This document shows, piece after piece, positions 16,877 through 25,511 of a DNA stretch of 64,000 bases. The position numbers were made by a program, and so were the translations under genes. The notes beneath the pieces were generated by a model that searched no databases, was not told where the DNA came from, and saw only the letters and a program-made list of their open reading frames with translations. Source of the stretch: Terriglobia bacterium (lineage in GTDB: Bacteria > Acidobacteriota > Terriglobia > Acidiferrales > UBA7541); contig JAIQFG010000009.1 of the NCBI GenBank assembly GCA_020073375.1, positions 1 through 64,000 on the forward strand. Direction: 5' to 3'. The stretch's first letter is position 1. Each line of letters opens with the position of its first letter.

Positions 16877-16952
16877 TTTTGCGGACCAGCGTGGCTTGGA
16901 AAATTTTCGCTGGCTTCCCGGATTCGGGGAACACGCGGCAAATCAGGGCGAG

Positions 16953-18857
16953 ATGAAATCAACCCATCGCATTCTTCTGATCTTCCTTAGCCTGCTGCTG
17001 GCGGCGACCTGCGCCGGCTTGTTCCTCACCAGCAATTGGGGCAGCCGCACCGTTGCGGTCTCCAAGCGCCGCAAGCCATTGGCGCAATCCCCCGTGGACA
17101 TGCAGCAAATGCAGACCGCGATGGCGCTGGCTCCTCTGGCGGCCTCACCGGAGGAGCAGGATCGCGCGCGGGATGCTCTTCGCGCCGCCGACCATGAAGT
17201 CGATTTTGAATTTGCCGCCGCGCTGTACCGCGCCTCTTCCCAAACGGTCCCTTCCACTCCTGAAATTCAGGGCATCCAGCTGCGCATCCTGAACGCCGTA
17301 AAAAGCGTCTCCGACATCAACGCCGATATCGAGCGCATTAACAAACAAATGTCTGCTGCGACCGAAGACCGCAAGACAGCGCTCTCGCAGCAACTGGAAC
17401 TGGCCAATGCGCGCCTGGAATTGAACCAGGACGAACTGGACGACGCGAAAGGAGACCTGGAACGCGCCGGCGGTGACCCTCAAAGCCGCGTCCAGCGCTT
17501 AATCGATGAACACAAAGCCTCCGCGCAGGATAAAAACGGCGAACTGGACTTGAGCACCGTGGGAAACCAGGCGGGTTCCACGATCCCCACCTCCAATTCG
17601 TTTCTGCCGCGCGCGCGGTCATGGATCGCGCTGCGCTCTCTTGCCGGGCGGCTCGCGCAGGCTGAACAGGACGCTGCCTCGAAGTCCGCTGAATTTTCCA
17701 GCCGCCACGACGAGCTTGAAAAACAGCTCGAGCAAGCGCAGGCCGAACAAAGAAAGAAACTCCCCGAAACACAGGCTGGAACGCAGCCTGGAAAACAGCG
17801 TGGCGGCCCTCCCGGCGGAAATTCCGCAGGGGCAACCGGCCGGGCTCCGGATCAAACCGCCGCCGCAATTTCCACCTATCGCTCGCTCTCCGCGCTACAG
17901 AGAAGAATGTCCAGCATGGATAGCCGCATCCGCAATCAACAGGATCTGGCGGCGGCCTATGGGCAGTGGGGCACATTTTCCGCGGTGCGCGAACGCGAAG
18001 TCGTGCACAGCCTGTTTGTGTCGCTGGCGTGGATGCTGGCCATCGGCTTATCCGTGCTGATCGCGGACCGGTTCCTGGTGCGCCTGTTCGATCGCATCCA
18101 ACCAGACCGCAAGAATCTGCTCACGCTTCGCGCCGTTTCCCAGATCGTCACGCGCGCGGTGGGCGCGATTCTGATTCTCCTGATCGTTTTTGGCATGCCC
18201 ACGCAAATGGCCACGATTCTGGCGCTGGCCGGAGCCGGCCTGACCGTCGCGCTGAAGGATTTCATCGTCGGATTTTTCGGCTGGTTCGTGCTCATGGGCA
18301 AAAACGGAATCCGCCACGGCGACTGGGTCGAGATCAACGGAGTCAGCGGCGAAGTGGTCGAAATCGGATTGTTCCACACCGTTCTTCTGGAAACCGGGAA
18401 CTGGAACGGATCCGGACATCCCACCGGCCGCCGCGTTACGTTCGTCAACAGCTACGCCATCGAGGGCCACTACTTCAATTTTTCCACTTCCGGCCAGTGG
18501 CTTTGGGACGAAATGGAAATCATGCTCCCGTCGGACCGCGACCCGTATCCCGTGGCCGCGGAAATGCAGAAGATCGTCGCCAAGGAAACCGAAACGAACG
18601 CGCAGCAGGCCGAGCAGGAATGGGAGCGCATGGGAAACGCCCGCGGGATTCGCCCGTTTTCCGCGGGCCCGGCCATCAGCGTCCGCCCGTCCGGCCTTGG
18701 CTTCGAAATTTTGCTGCGTTACGTCACGCGCGCCAACGAGCGCCACCAGCAGCGCTCCAAACTGTACTTTGAAATTGTGGAATTGCTGCGCCGCAAGAAT
18801 ATCCCCCAGCCCGCAGCGCCTCCGCCCTCCGACACTCCTTCCGCCGCCACGGCGTAG
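16953..18857 (+). CDS. MscS-family mechanosensitive channel with periplasmic coiled coil
   Basis: I start at ATG 16953 (634 residues), where a signal/anchor helix begins (HRILLIFLSLLLAATC). A long charged alpha-helical region (about residues 110-330, including a Gln/Ala/Pro-rich linker) resembles the periplasmic extension of large MscS/MscK-type channels. Three membrane helices follow (about residues 355-470), then the Gly/Ala-rich pore helix (LALAGAGLTVALKDF) and the cytosolic MscS beta domain (GDWVEINGVSGEVVEIG). It releases solutes under hypo-osmotic stress. Adjacency to the c-di-AMP operon suggests an osmotic-adaptation neighbourhood, but no regulatory link is shown. Confidence 0.9.
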   Translation: MKSTHRILLIFLSLLLAATCAGLFLTSNWGSRTVAVSKRRKPLAQSPVDMQQMQTAMALAPLAASPEEQDRARDALRAADHEVDFEFAAALYRASSQTVPSTPEIQGIQLRILNAVKSVSDINADIERINKQMSAATEDRKTALSQQLELANARLELNQDELDDAKGDLERAGGDPQSRVQRLIDEHKASAQDKNGELDLSTVGNQAGSTIPTSNSFLPRARSWIALRSLAGRLAQAEQDAASKSAEFSSRHDELEKQLEQAQAEQRKKLPETQAGTQPGKQRGGPPGGNSAGATGRAPDQTAAAISTYRSLSALQRRMSSMDSRIRNQQDLAAAYGQWGTFSAVREREVVHSLFVSLAWMLAIGLSVLIADRFLVRLFDRIQPDRKNLLTLRAVSQIVTRAVGAILILLIVFGMPTQMATILALAGAGLTVALKDFIVGFFGWFVLMGKNGIRHGDWVEINGVSGEVVEIGLFHTVLLETGNWNGSGHPTGRRVTFVNSYAIEGHYFNFSTSGQWLWDEMEIMLPSDRDPYPVAAEMQKIVAKETETNAQQAEQEWERMGNARGIRPFSAGPAISVRPSGLGFEILLRYVTRANERHQQRSKLYFEIVELLRRKNIPQPAAPPPSDTPSAATA

Positions 18858-19027
18858 TGGTTTGCCTCGCCAAAATGGGAAATTGCAATCGCGTCCCAAT
18901 CAAATTACGTAACAAGGTGTGCTGTACCCGCAATCGAATCAGTCCCTACGGGACTTCGGACAATACCTGGAATTGGGGAAGGGGCGGGCGATTGGAATTG
19001 CGAATTGCCGGGCCGGGTTGCGATGAA

Positions 19028-19852
19028 TCAATGCGTCATCGCATACACGACGTAATTCACGCCGATGCGGATTCCCAGGTCGGAAAATTTCTGCGGATAG
19101 CGGGGGTCGTTCGACCATTCCCAGGAATCGCCTAGATCGGAATTGAACGAAATGGCGACCATGACGCGGCCGTGATCGTCATAAATTCCACGCCAGTGTG
19201 CGTCGACGCCGTCTGCCTTGTAGCCCACGCGCAGGTGTTCGGCGCCGGTGACGCGGTATCGCTGGTCGAGATCGAACATGGTGTGAAAGATCGGGTCGTT
19301 GTCCGGAATTTCCACGATGGGGCGGTCCGGAAATACCTTGCGGATGTTTTCCTCAAACACCTGCCATTCGACCGTCCCGTGGAAATCGTCAGCCATGAAA
19401 AATCCGCCGCGCAGCAGGTAGTCGCGAAGTTTTTTTCCTTGCGCGGCGGTGATTCCCCATTCGCCGACTTGCACGGCATACAGAAACGGCCAGTTGTAGA
19501 TCTCGTCTCCGTCGTCGGGGTTCACGCACTCTTCCACCGACCGCGTATGGATACGCGTCAGCCGCCGAACGGCCTGCGAAAAGGCCCGGTCCGCGGGAGG
19601 ATAATCCTGCGTCCACAAGGAGAGTCCCTTGCGCCAGTCGCCGTCGAAGCGTCCGCGGTACCCGTCGTTCCAGCCCGGGGGATACATCAGGCGTGCGAAG
19701 ACGAACTCCGTCTTTTCCTGCCAGTCCGCGGGCAGCCCCGGCACGCCATATTCCACGGAGGGATATTCACGGAAGGGAGCCTGATAAGCATACGCCACTC
19801 CGACCAAAAGGAACGCGCAGCCGAGTAGCCACCAAGCTTTCACGATTCGCAT
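19028..19852 (-). CDS. DUF4159 domain protein, exported
   Basis: The 274-residue protein has an N-terminal signal or anchor helix (residues 5-22). The rest is a DUF4159 domain with EFVFARLMYPPGWNDGY, an aromatic-rich WPFLYAVQVGEWG and the GGFFMADDFHG motif. DUF4159 resembles a glutamine-amidotransferase-like fold and often lies near MoxR/DUF58/membrane-anchored von Willebrand gene sets; none is present here. The biochemical role is unknown. It is monocistronic. Confidence 0.88.
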   Translation of the reverse strand: MRIVKAWWLLGCAFLLVGVAYAYQAPFREYPSVEYGVPGLPADWQEKTEFVFARLMYPPGWNDGYRGRFDGDWRKGLSLWTQDYPPADRAFSQAVRRLTRIHTRSVEECVNPDDGDEIYNWPFLYAVQVGEWGITAAQGKKLRDYLLRGGFFMADDFHGTVEWQVFEENIRKVFPDRPIVEIPDNDPIFHTMFDLDQRYRVTGAEHLRVGYKADGVDAHWRGIYDDHGRVMVAISFNSDLGDSWEWSNDPRYPQKFSDLGIRIGVNYVVYAMTH

Positions 19853-19916
19853 CGTCGCAGCCCTGGCCTCAGGATATCACGGGCCCGGAGAATCTGTCGG
19901 TTAGGAGGAGGTTTGA

Positions 19917-20016
19917 GTAGCACAGGCGCTCCTGCCTGTGTGATTCTTGCGAACGCGACGAATCTGCGGCGTAACCGTGGCCTACGAAACCGCGCAGGCA
20001 AGAGTGCCTGTGCTAC
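19917..20016. repeat. GTAG...CTAC doublet, family D
   Basis: Left arm GTAGCACAGGCGCTCCTGCC and its inverted partner ending GCCTGTGCTAC are separated by about 50 bp. Each arm is itself a hairpin. Confidence 0.8.
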
Positions 20017-20041
20017 CGCATCGCCCCCGCATCGCGCAACC

Positions 20042-22858
20042 TCACTGCAACTGCTGCGTGGACGGCGTGCATCCCGAAGCAACCCCAGCGCAAGTATCCC
20101 GCAGGAAAAGGCCCGTCGTTGCTGAAGACGCCGGATCCAGATTGGTCGCCGCAGACCGGAAGGTGACGTACCGCCCGCCGCCATTGATCGCCGCCGAACT
20201 GCTTGCGCCATTCGCCTGCGTTCCGCTGGTGGCGACTGATACGCGCTGGGTTGAAGGCGTGCAGCCTGAGGCGACTCCCGCGCAGGTATCCCGAACAAAC
20301 ACGTCCGCCGCGCCGTTGTTGTCGCCCGCCACCAGATTCGTGGCCGAGGAAATGAACGCCACATACCGCCCGTCCGCGCTGATCGACGGCGAAATGCTGT
20401 TCCCATCCGCGGGATTGTTGCTGATTCCGTTGGATTCCAGAGTAGTGGAGGGAGTGCACCCGGAGGAAACGCCCGTGCACGTGTCGCTTACAAAAATATT
20501 CTCGATGCTGCCGGGAATCTCCGTGACGCCGTCGGCCGAGGCCAGCACAAACACCGCATAACGGCTGTCCGCGCTCAATGTCGGCGTGGCCAGATCCCCG
20601 GCCGCCGATGCCAATCCGCCAGCCAAGCCGGGCGTGGTAAAAATCGGGAACGCAACCGCGTTGGAAGTGCCGCCGCCGGGCGAAGGACTCACGCCCGTAA
20701 TTTGGACCGTTATATTGCCAGTAGCAATATCCGCGGCCGAAATTGCCGCCGCGCCCCCGGTTGTCCCGACAAATAGAGTAGTGCGCCCGCTTCCGTTCCA
20801 CTGCACCACCGTGCACGGCACCCAACTGCTGCCATTTATCCCCAGCAGGAATCCCGGATTTCCCGCCGCCGCATTCGAAGGAGTAAGCGAGGCAATGGCG
20901 GGCGCCGGGAGAGAGCCGGGCGCGGACAGCGTGAAGGTCGACGTGTTCGATGTCGTCGTGGAGCTGGAGACCGTTACCGCGGCGGTTCCCGGAAAAGCCG
21001 AGTCGGCCACCGACAGCGTGGCCACCAGCTGCGTGGAACTGACAAACTTGGTCGGGCGCGGCGAGCCGTTCCAATTTACTGTCAGCCCGTTCACGTAGTT
21101 CGCCCCGTTCACCGTAAGCGCAATGCCGGAAAGGCCGCAGGCAGGCGCCGAATTCGCGGAGGTCGTGGAAGCCGAAAGCGAAGTAATGGTGGGAGCAACG
21201 ATCGGGAACGGGGCCGCCAAAGACGCGCCGCCTCCTCCGCCCGCCGTGGGATTGAACACGGTGACTTGGGCCGTGCCCACGCTGAGAATATTCGTGGCCG
21301 GCACGAGAGTGGCGAGCTGGTGCGTCGTGCTGTCAAACGTGGTCGGCAGATTTACGCCGTTCCATTGCACCAGCGAACACGGTAGGAAATTTCCTCCGGT
21401 CACCGCCAGCGTGATGCCCGCCGTTCCGGCCGTCGCATTGGCCGGCAGGACCGAGGAGATCGCGGGCACGGGCAGCGCGGCGGGCGTGGTGACCGCGAAG
21501 CTGAAGGAGGTCGATGTCACGGATCCGGTGCTCACGGTAACCGGCTGCGTTCCCTGGAAGGCCACGTCCGCGGACGTGAGCTGAGCGGTGAGCTGCGTGG
21601 TGCTGACAAACGTTGTGGCGCGAGGCGACCCATTCCAGTTGACCACCGAAATGTTCACGAAGTTCGTGCCGGTCACGGTCAGCGTCGGTCCAGTCAGCGT
21701 GCATGACGCGGTCGAGGATCCAGTCACTGATGCAATGGCCGGGGCAGAAATTGTAAAGGCGCTTCCGCCCGATGTTCCGCCGCCCGGCGCGGGATTCACG
21801 ATCTGCACTTGAGCCGTTCCCGCGGCCGCAAAATCGCTGGAGGGCAGCGTCACGCTCAGTGAAGCAGCGCCTGTTGCGGGAGGAATGTAGGTCGTGGCCA
21901 GCGGCGTTACGGCGCTCCCGTTGACCCACTGCGCCACCGAGCAGGGGAGAATATTGTTGCCGGTCAGCGTCACCGTCAGCGCCGGACTGCCTACCGAGGC
22001 GGAAGTCACCGACAGCGTAGGCGCGCCGGGCGCGGCCAGAGGTGCCGGCGTCGTCATCGTGAAAGGCAAGCTGTTGGAAGTTCCCGGCGAAGCGCTTGCC
22101 GCCGGATTGGAAACCGAAACCGTGGCCGTGCCTGAAAACGCCGTGTCGCTGGCCGGAATTTGGGCGGTGAGCTGCGTTGCGCTGACATACTTGGTGGGCC
22201 GCGGCGAGCCGTTCCAGTTCACCGTGGAAGCGCCCACAGCTACGCCATTCACCGTCGAGCTGTTCACGAAATTCGTGCCGTTCACGGTCAGCGTGATACC
22301 GGTCGCGCTGCAAAAGGGCGTGGAGGCTTGCGAGGAGGTGGACGCCGAGAGCGATGTAACGGCCGGCGCAGGCCCCGGCGGAGCGGCGATCGTGAAGAAG
22401 ACGACGTTGGAGATTTCGGTTGTATTCGTGTTGTATACGTTTGACGTGGGCGAAGCCGCGGAGCCGGGGATCTGCACGGCAACCTGTACGGTCCCCGCCG
22501 TGGTAAGAAGCGAGGCCGGAACCGGAGCAGTCAACTCAACCGAACTCACCAGCGTGGTAGTGAGCTGCGTCTGCGTGGCTCCCACATTCCAGATAATGAT
22601 GGCGCCGGTCACAAAGCCCGCGCCGTTAACGGTAATCGTGAAGCCCGATCCGCCGGCCGACACCGTGCTGGGGCTCAGGAATGCCACCGAGGAAGAAGAA
22701 GTCTGGATCGTGAGATTGGTGTTGTACTCGGAACATGCGGACACCAAGCCGCACACGGCCAACGCCGCCATGAGCCAGATATTCCGGCGAGGTCCAAGTA
22801 GAGCCCATTCATTATTAATGCGGGCTCCAAGTAGAGCCCGCACCCGTCGCGAATACAT
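20042..22858 (-). CDS. Large lipoprotein with seven IPT/TIG domains and PD40-like repeats
   Basis: I start at ATG 22858 (938 residues) because GAGGAG lies nine bases upstream; longer and shorter starts exist. The signal peptide ends at a lipobox-like LVSAC. Seven Ig-like IPT/TIG domains follow over about residues 45-745. From the second on they alternate between two types (VNWNGSPRPTKFVS and LPC(S/T)xxQWNG), as if a two-domain unit was duplicated. The C-terminus has about three PD40/TolB-like repeats with SADGRYVAF and near-identical DTCAGVASGCTPST loops. It should be a surface-anchored adhesive or scaffold protein. The ligand is unknown. Confidence 0.85.
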   Translation of the reverse strand: MYSRRVRALLGARINNEWALLGPRRNIWLMAALAVCGLVSACSEYNTNLTIQTSSSSVAFLSPSTVSAGGSGFTITVNGAGFVTGAIIIWNVGATQTQLTTTLVSSVELTAPVPASLLTTAGTVQVAVQIPGSAASPTSNVYNTNTTEISNVVFFTIAAPPGPAPAVTSLSASTSSQASTPFCSATGITLTVNGTNFVNSSTVNGVAVGASTVNWNGSPRPTKYVSATQLTAQIPASDTAFSGTATVSVSNPAASASPGTSNSLPFTMTTPAPLAAPGAPTLSVTSASVGSPALTVTLTGNNILPCSVAQWVNGSAVTPLATTYIPPATGAASLSVTLPSSDFAAAGTAQVQIVNPAPGGGTSGGSAFTISAPAIASVTGSSTASCTLTGPTLTVTGTNFVNISVVNWNGSPRATTFVSTTQLTAQLTSADVAFQGTQPVTVSTGSVTSTSFSFAVTTPAALPVPAISSVLPANATAGTAGITLAVTGGNFLPCSLVQWNGVNLPTTFDSTTHQLATLVPATNILSVGTAQVTVFNPTAGGGGGASLAAPFPIVAPTITSLSASTTSANSAPACGLSGIALTVNGANYVNGLTVNWNGSPRPTKFVSSTQLVATLSVADSAFPGTAAVTVSSSTTTSNTSTFTLSAPGSLPAPAIASLTPSNAAAGNPGFLLGINGSSWVPCTVVQWNGSGRTTLFVGTTGGAAAISAADIATGNITVQITGVSPSPGGGTSNAVAFPIFTTPGLAGGLASAAGDLATPTLSADSRYAVFVLASADGVTEIPGSIENIFVSDTCTGVSSGCTPSTTLESNGISNNPADGNSISPSISADGRYVAFISSATNLVAGDNNGAADVFVRDTCAGVASGCTPSTQRVSVATSGTQANGASSSAAINGGGRYVTFRSAATNLDPASSATTGLFLRDTCAGVASGCTPSTQQLQ

Positions 22859-22939
22859 CCGAACACGCTCCTCGCGAGCCACCCGGCCACACGCCAGGCA
22901 GATGAAAACGTTTTGGAAACAACCCGGGTGCTGAGGCAA

Positions 22940-23184
22940 TCAGCGAGATCAAACTAGCAGCGCGGGCACTCCGACCTGGTTCCGCCAGGACGTTCAGCGC
23001 AAGAATACGGCCCACACTCGAGAATTAGGAAGAGCCCCCCACCAAACCGGCCTGTTTCTGATATCACCAGTACAGGTCCAAGTCAACCCGGACCACGCCC
23101 CTACAGCTTACAGCAGCGAGAGTGAGATGCACAGGCCCGCTTGAGCCGTTGCCCGGCGAAACTGTGCCTCCGCCAACGGAATTT
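22940..23184. other. Upstream region of the TIG lipoprotein gene
   Basis: No gene is seen. It should contain the promoter of the leftward lipoprotein gene; no clear -35/-10 pair was found. Confidence 0.3.
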
Positions 23185-23249
23185 GTAGCGCCCGCCTTCA
23201 GGCGGCCATGTGCCTGGCTCACACGTGCCCGCCTGAAGGCGGGCGCTAC
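23185..23249. repeat. GTAG...CTAC doublet, family C (CGCCCGCC-TTCAG)
   Basis: GTAGCGCCCGCCTTCAGGCGG and its inverted partner ending GGCGGGCGCTAC are separated by about 20 bp. A near-identical copy is at 26942-27006. Confidence 0.85.
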
Positions 23250-23285
23250 ATGACGCCAACGTTGGTTCCATTCTCTACTACGGCG

Positions 23286-23313
23286 GTAGGGTCACGGCAT
23301 GCCGTGCCCCTAC
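23286..23313. repeat. Palindromic repeat, family F, containing the TPR gene stop codon
   Basis: GTAGGGTCACGGCATGCCGTGCCCCTAC is one palindrome bounded by GTAG and CTAC. The complement of 23310-23312 is the TAG stop of the leftward TPR gene. Confidence 0.85.
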
Positions 23314-24302
23314 TGGGCTTTGCCCAGGGAAGCCAGCGCTTCGCGGGCCAGCGATTGCGCATTCGCTGCGCACGCCGAGTCTCCCTCGCTGGACGCCGCC
23401 GCCGCGCGGAACCTCACGGCCGCCGCGTCGTTGTGCCCGAGCTTCTGCTCGATATCTCCGGCCAGCAACAGGAATATGGGATTGCCCGGGAAGGCCGTCA
23501 GCAGCGGCGCGGCGGATTGCGCGGCGCGCGCGTAGTCGCGGTCGTAGTTGCGCAGGCTCTTGGCCATGTTGAAGCGCGCTTCCATTTGCGTCAGCTCGCC
23601 CTTGCTGGACGCCGTCTCCAGTTGCCGCAACCCCACGGCCTTGTCTCCGCCCGGAATGCCCATGAAAAATCGCAGAATCTTTGCCAGCGTCGAAAGTGTG
23701 TCGACGTAATAGTTGTACAGGCCCAGCCCCAGGTTGGCGTCCGCCATATCGGGATCGAGTTCCAGGCAGCGCAGCAGGTGCTTGCGTGCCTCGACGCCCG
23801 CGCGCGCCACCGGCATTTTTTCGTAGCGCAGGCCCAGCAGGCGCGCCCGCGACGCGTAGCCCAGCCCCGCGTACAGCTCCATTTCCGCCGTGTCCGACTT
23901 GGCGATGCTCGCTTCGGCCAGGCGCGTCACCTTGTCGGCCAGCGCCAGGTCCGCGTCGTCGTCCGCATCCGCGGGGCGCGTGTGGCTCCACGCGTCAATC
24001 GTGTTGTATTTCCGCTCGGACCATTTGCAATAAATCTTCCACCACAAAATGTCGGCTTCGATCAGATACCCAAGAGGATGCTCGGGCCGCGAAGTTTCCA
24101 GCTGGCGCGCCAGCGCCACGGCCCGCTCCGGCTGCCCCGCATACATCAGATGAATGGCTACCGTCGCTTCCGTCGGGATATCCAGTTCCGACGCGGGGGC
24201 TTGCCGCGCGGCGAACATGGCAGCGACAAGGCAGAACACCATTCGGAAGTGTCGGTTTGCGAAGCGCACCGGGCTATTCCTGATACTTCTTCTCGGCGAC
24301 AT
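23310..24302 (-). CDS. Exported TPR-repeat protein
   Basis: The 330-residue protein has a signal peptide (hydrophobic MVFCLVAAMFAA, preceded by a long basic n-region). Several degenerate tetratricopeptide repeats follow over about residues 45-325 (AIHLMYAGQPERAVALARQL; ADANLGLGLYNYYVD). Start 24302 has an AGGAAG site but overlaps the upstream membrane-protein gene by 29 bp; ATG 24242 is the alternative. It is probably periplasmic and scaffolds protein contacts. The stop codon lies in a family F repeat. Confidence 0.8.
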   Translation of the reverse strand: MSPRRSIRNSPVRFANRHFRMVFCLVAAMFAARQAPASELDIPTEATVAIHLMYAGQPERAVALARQLETSRPEHPLGYLIEADILWWKIYCKWSERKYNTIDAWSHTRPADADDDADLALADKVTRLAEASIAKSDTAEMELYAGLGYASRARLLGLRYEKMPVARAGVEARKHLLRCLELDPDMADANLGLGLYNYYVDTLSTLAKILRFFMGIPGGDKAVGLRQLETASSKGELTQMEARFNMAKSLRNYDRDYARAAQSAAPLLTAFPGNPIFLLLAGDIEQKLGHNDAAAVRFRAAAASSEGDSACAANAQSLAREALASLGKAQ

Positions 24303-25194
24303 ACTTCCTGCTCAAAATCCATGCGCCGGTCACGTACATCGCAAAACATTCTAGCGCGTAAACCGGAAAGGCAAGATACCCCGGCGCGGGCATCTGAAAA
24401 ATTTTCCATTGCTGCCCGATGGGAAACGTGTACGTCCACCCCGCGCGTGCCCAGTAATTCCAGAATTCCCACAGCCACCCGCACACCCAGCCCGCCACGA
24501 GAAACGAATACAGCCGGCCGCGGTAGCCGCGCGCAAAATCGCCCTTGAACGAAGGCAGATTCAGGCGTTCGTTGACCGGTTCGAGCAGAAACAGAAATCC
24601 AAGCCAGACCAGGCCAAACAGATAGGCGCTTTTTTCCCTCGGCACGGCCAGGGGCACAATTAGCAGCGCCGCTCCAAGGCCCATGAAAATGTTTCCCGCC
24701 ACCGGGCCAATGCGAATCGGCCGCGAGTCGCCCTCAAACCATCCGAACGACTCGATCAGCCAAGCCGTTACGAAAATCCCGGGTGTAATGGTCGCAAACG
24801 CCCACGCGTACCCGATCCATCGCTCGATGTGCCCCTGCGGCAGTCCCGCATACGCCCAGTTCGCCAGCCGCAGATTGTAGGCCTCAAAAATCAGCCACAA
24901 GGGAATCGAAAGCGCCGCCATTTTCAGCAGCCCGCGGGGCTCGTCACGCAAACGCGACACGCCCGAAATCGCAAACGTGGCCGCATCCGCAATCAAAATG
25001 TAAGCCGTCCACGCCACCGGATTGAAATACGTCGCCGCCGGCTCCACGCCGTGAAACATCAGGAATTCCGCGCTCGCCAGCGCCGCAAGTCCCAGCCACC
25101 CGTGCGCCGGAAACGCTCGCCGCCGCGCGCGAAAAAACTCCACAACCAGGATCGTCACCGTCGCTGCCGTCAGCAGGATTCCCAGTTTCAACAT
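24274..25194 (-). CDS. Polytopic membrane protein of unknown function
   Basis: From ATG 25194 the protein has 306 residues and about eight hydrophobic helices spread along its length, with aromatic-rich helix ends (GWLWEFWNYWARAGWTY). A GTG start at 25353 with a GGGAGAGG site would add 53 polar residues that look non-conserved. No enzymatic motif is seen. It overlaps the downstream TPR gene, suggesting co-translation. Confidence 0.7.
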   Translation of the reverse strand: MLKLGILLTAATVTILVVEFFRARRRAFPAHGWLGLAALASAEFLMFHGVEPAATYFNPVAWTAYILIADAATFAISGVSRLRDEPRGLLKMAALSIPLWLIFEAYNLRLANWAYAGLPQGHIERWIGYAWAFATITPGIFVTAWLIESFGWFEGDSRPIRIGPVAGNIFMGLGAALLIVPLAVPREKSAYLFGLVWLGFLFLLEPVNERLNLPSFKGDFARGYRGRLYSFLVAGWVCGWLWEFWNYWARAGWTYTFPIGQQWKIFQMPAPGYLAFPVYALECFAMYVTGAWILSRKYVAEKKYQE

Positions 25195-25352
25195 GCGTTG
25201 CGCTCGCTCCGCAACGATTTTGCACCATATTGCGCTTCGTGGGCGAGCAAGATCGCTTTCAGGAATATTCTTCAGTTTGCGATGGGGGAAAGCCCAGTAC
25301 AGCTCAGCGGGATTCGCGTGGGCGGAAGGAAGAGAGGCGCTCGGCAGATTCA

Positions 25353-25411
25353 CAAGCGCCTCTCCCTAAAACTCAATCAAGATAACCGATACCTCACTGG
25401 ATCACCTCCTT
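25353..25411 (-). promoter_or_regulatory. Leader with an extended Shine-Dalgarno and possible six-codon leader peptide
   Basis: On the minus strand AAGGAGGTGATCCAG (25411-25397) is complementary to the whole conserved 16S 3' tail. Seven bases after GGAGG a GTG opens a frame of six codons (MRYRLS, then TGA). The membrane-protein frame follows with its own GGGAGAGG site before GTG 25353. Confidence 0.35.
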
Positions 25412-25511
25412 CTCGGCAAGGCTGCCGATGGGAGGATTATAAATCCACACGCCACTTTCGTGCTATAGAAGTATTGGATGCTTCCAGTCAGTTAAGTGGG
25501 GGAACTAGCGC

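Noticed and set aside
25370-25415. A 16S rRNA gene remnant
   Set aside because: Only the last 15 bases match the conserved tail with certainty; upstream similarity is patchy and no other rRNA sequence follows.
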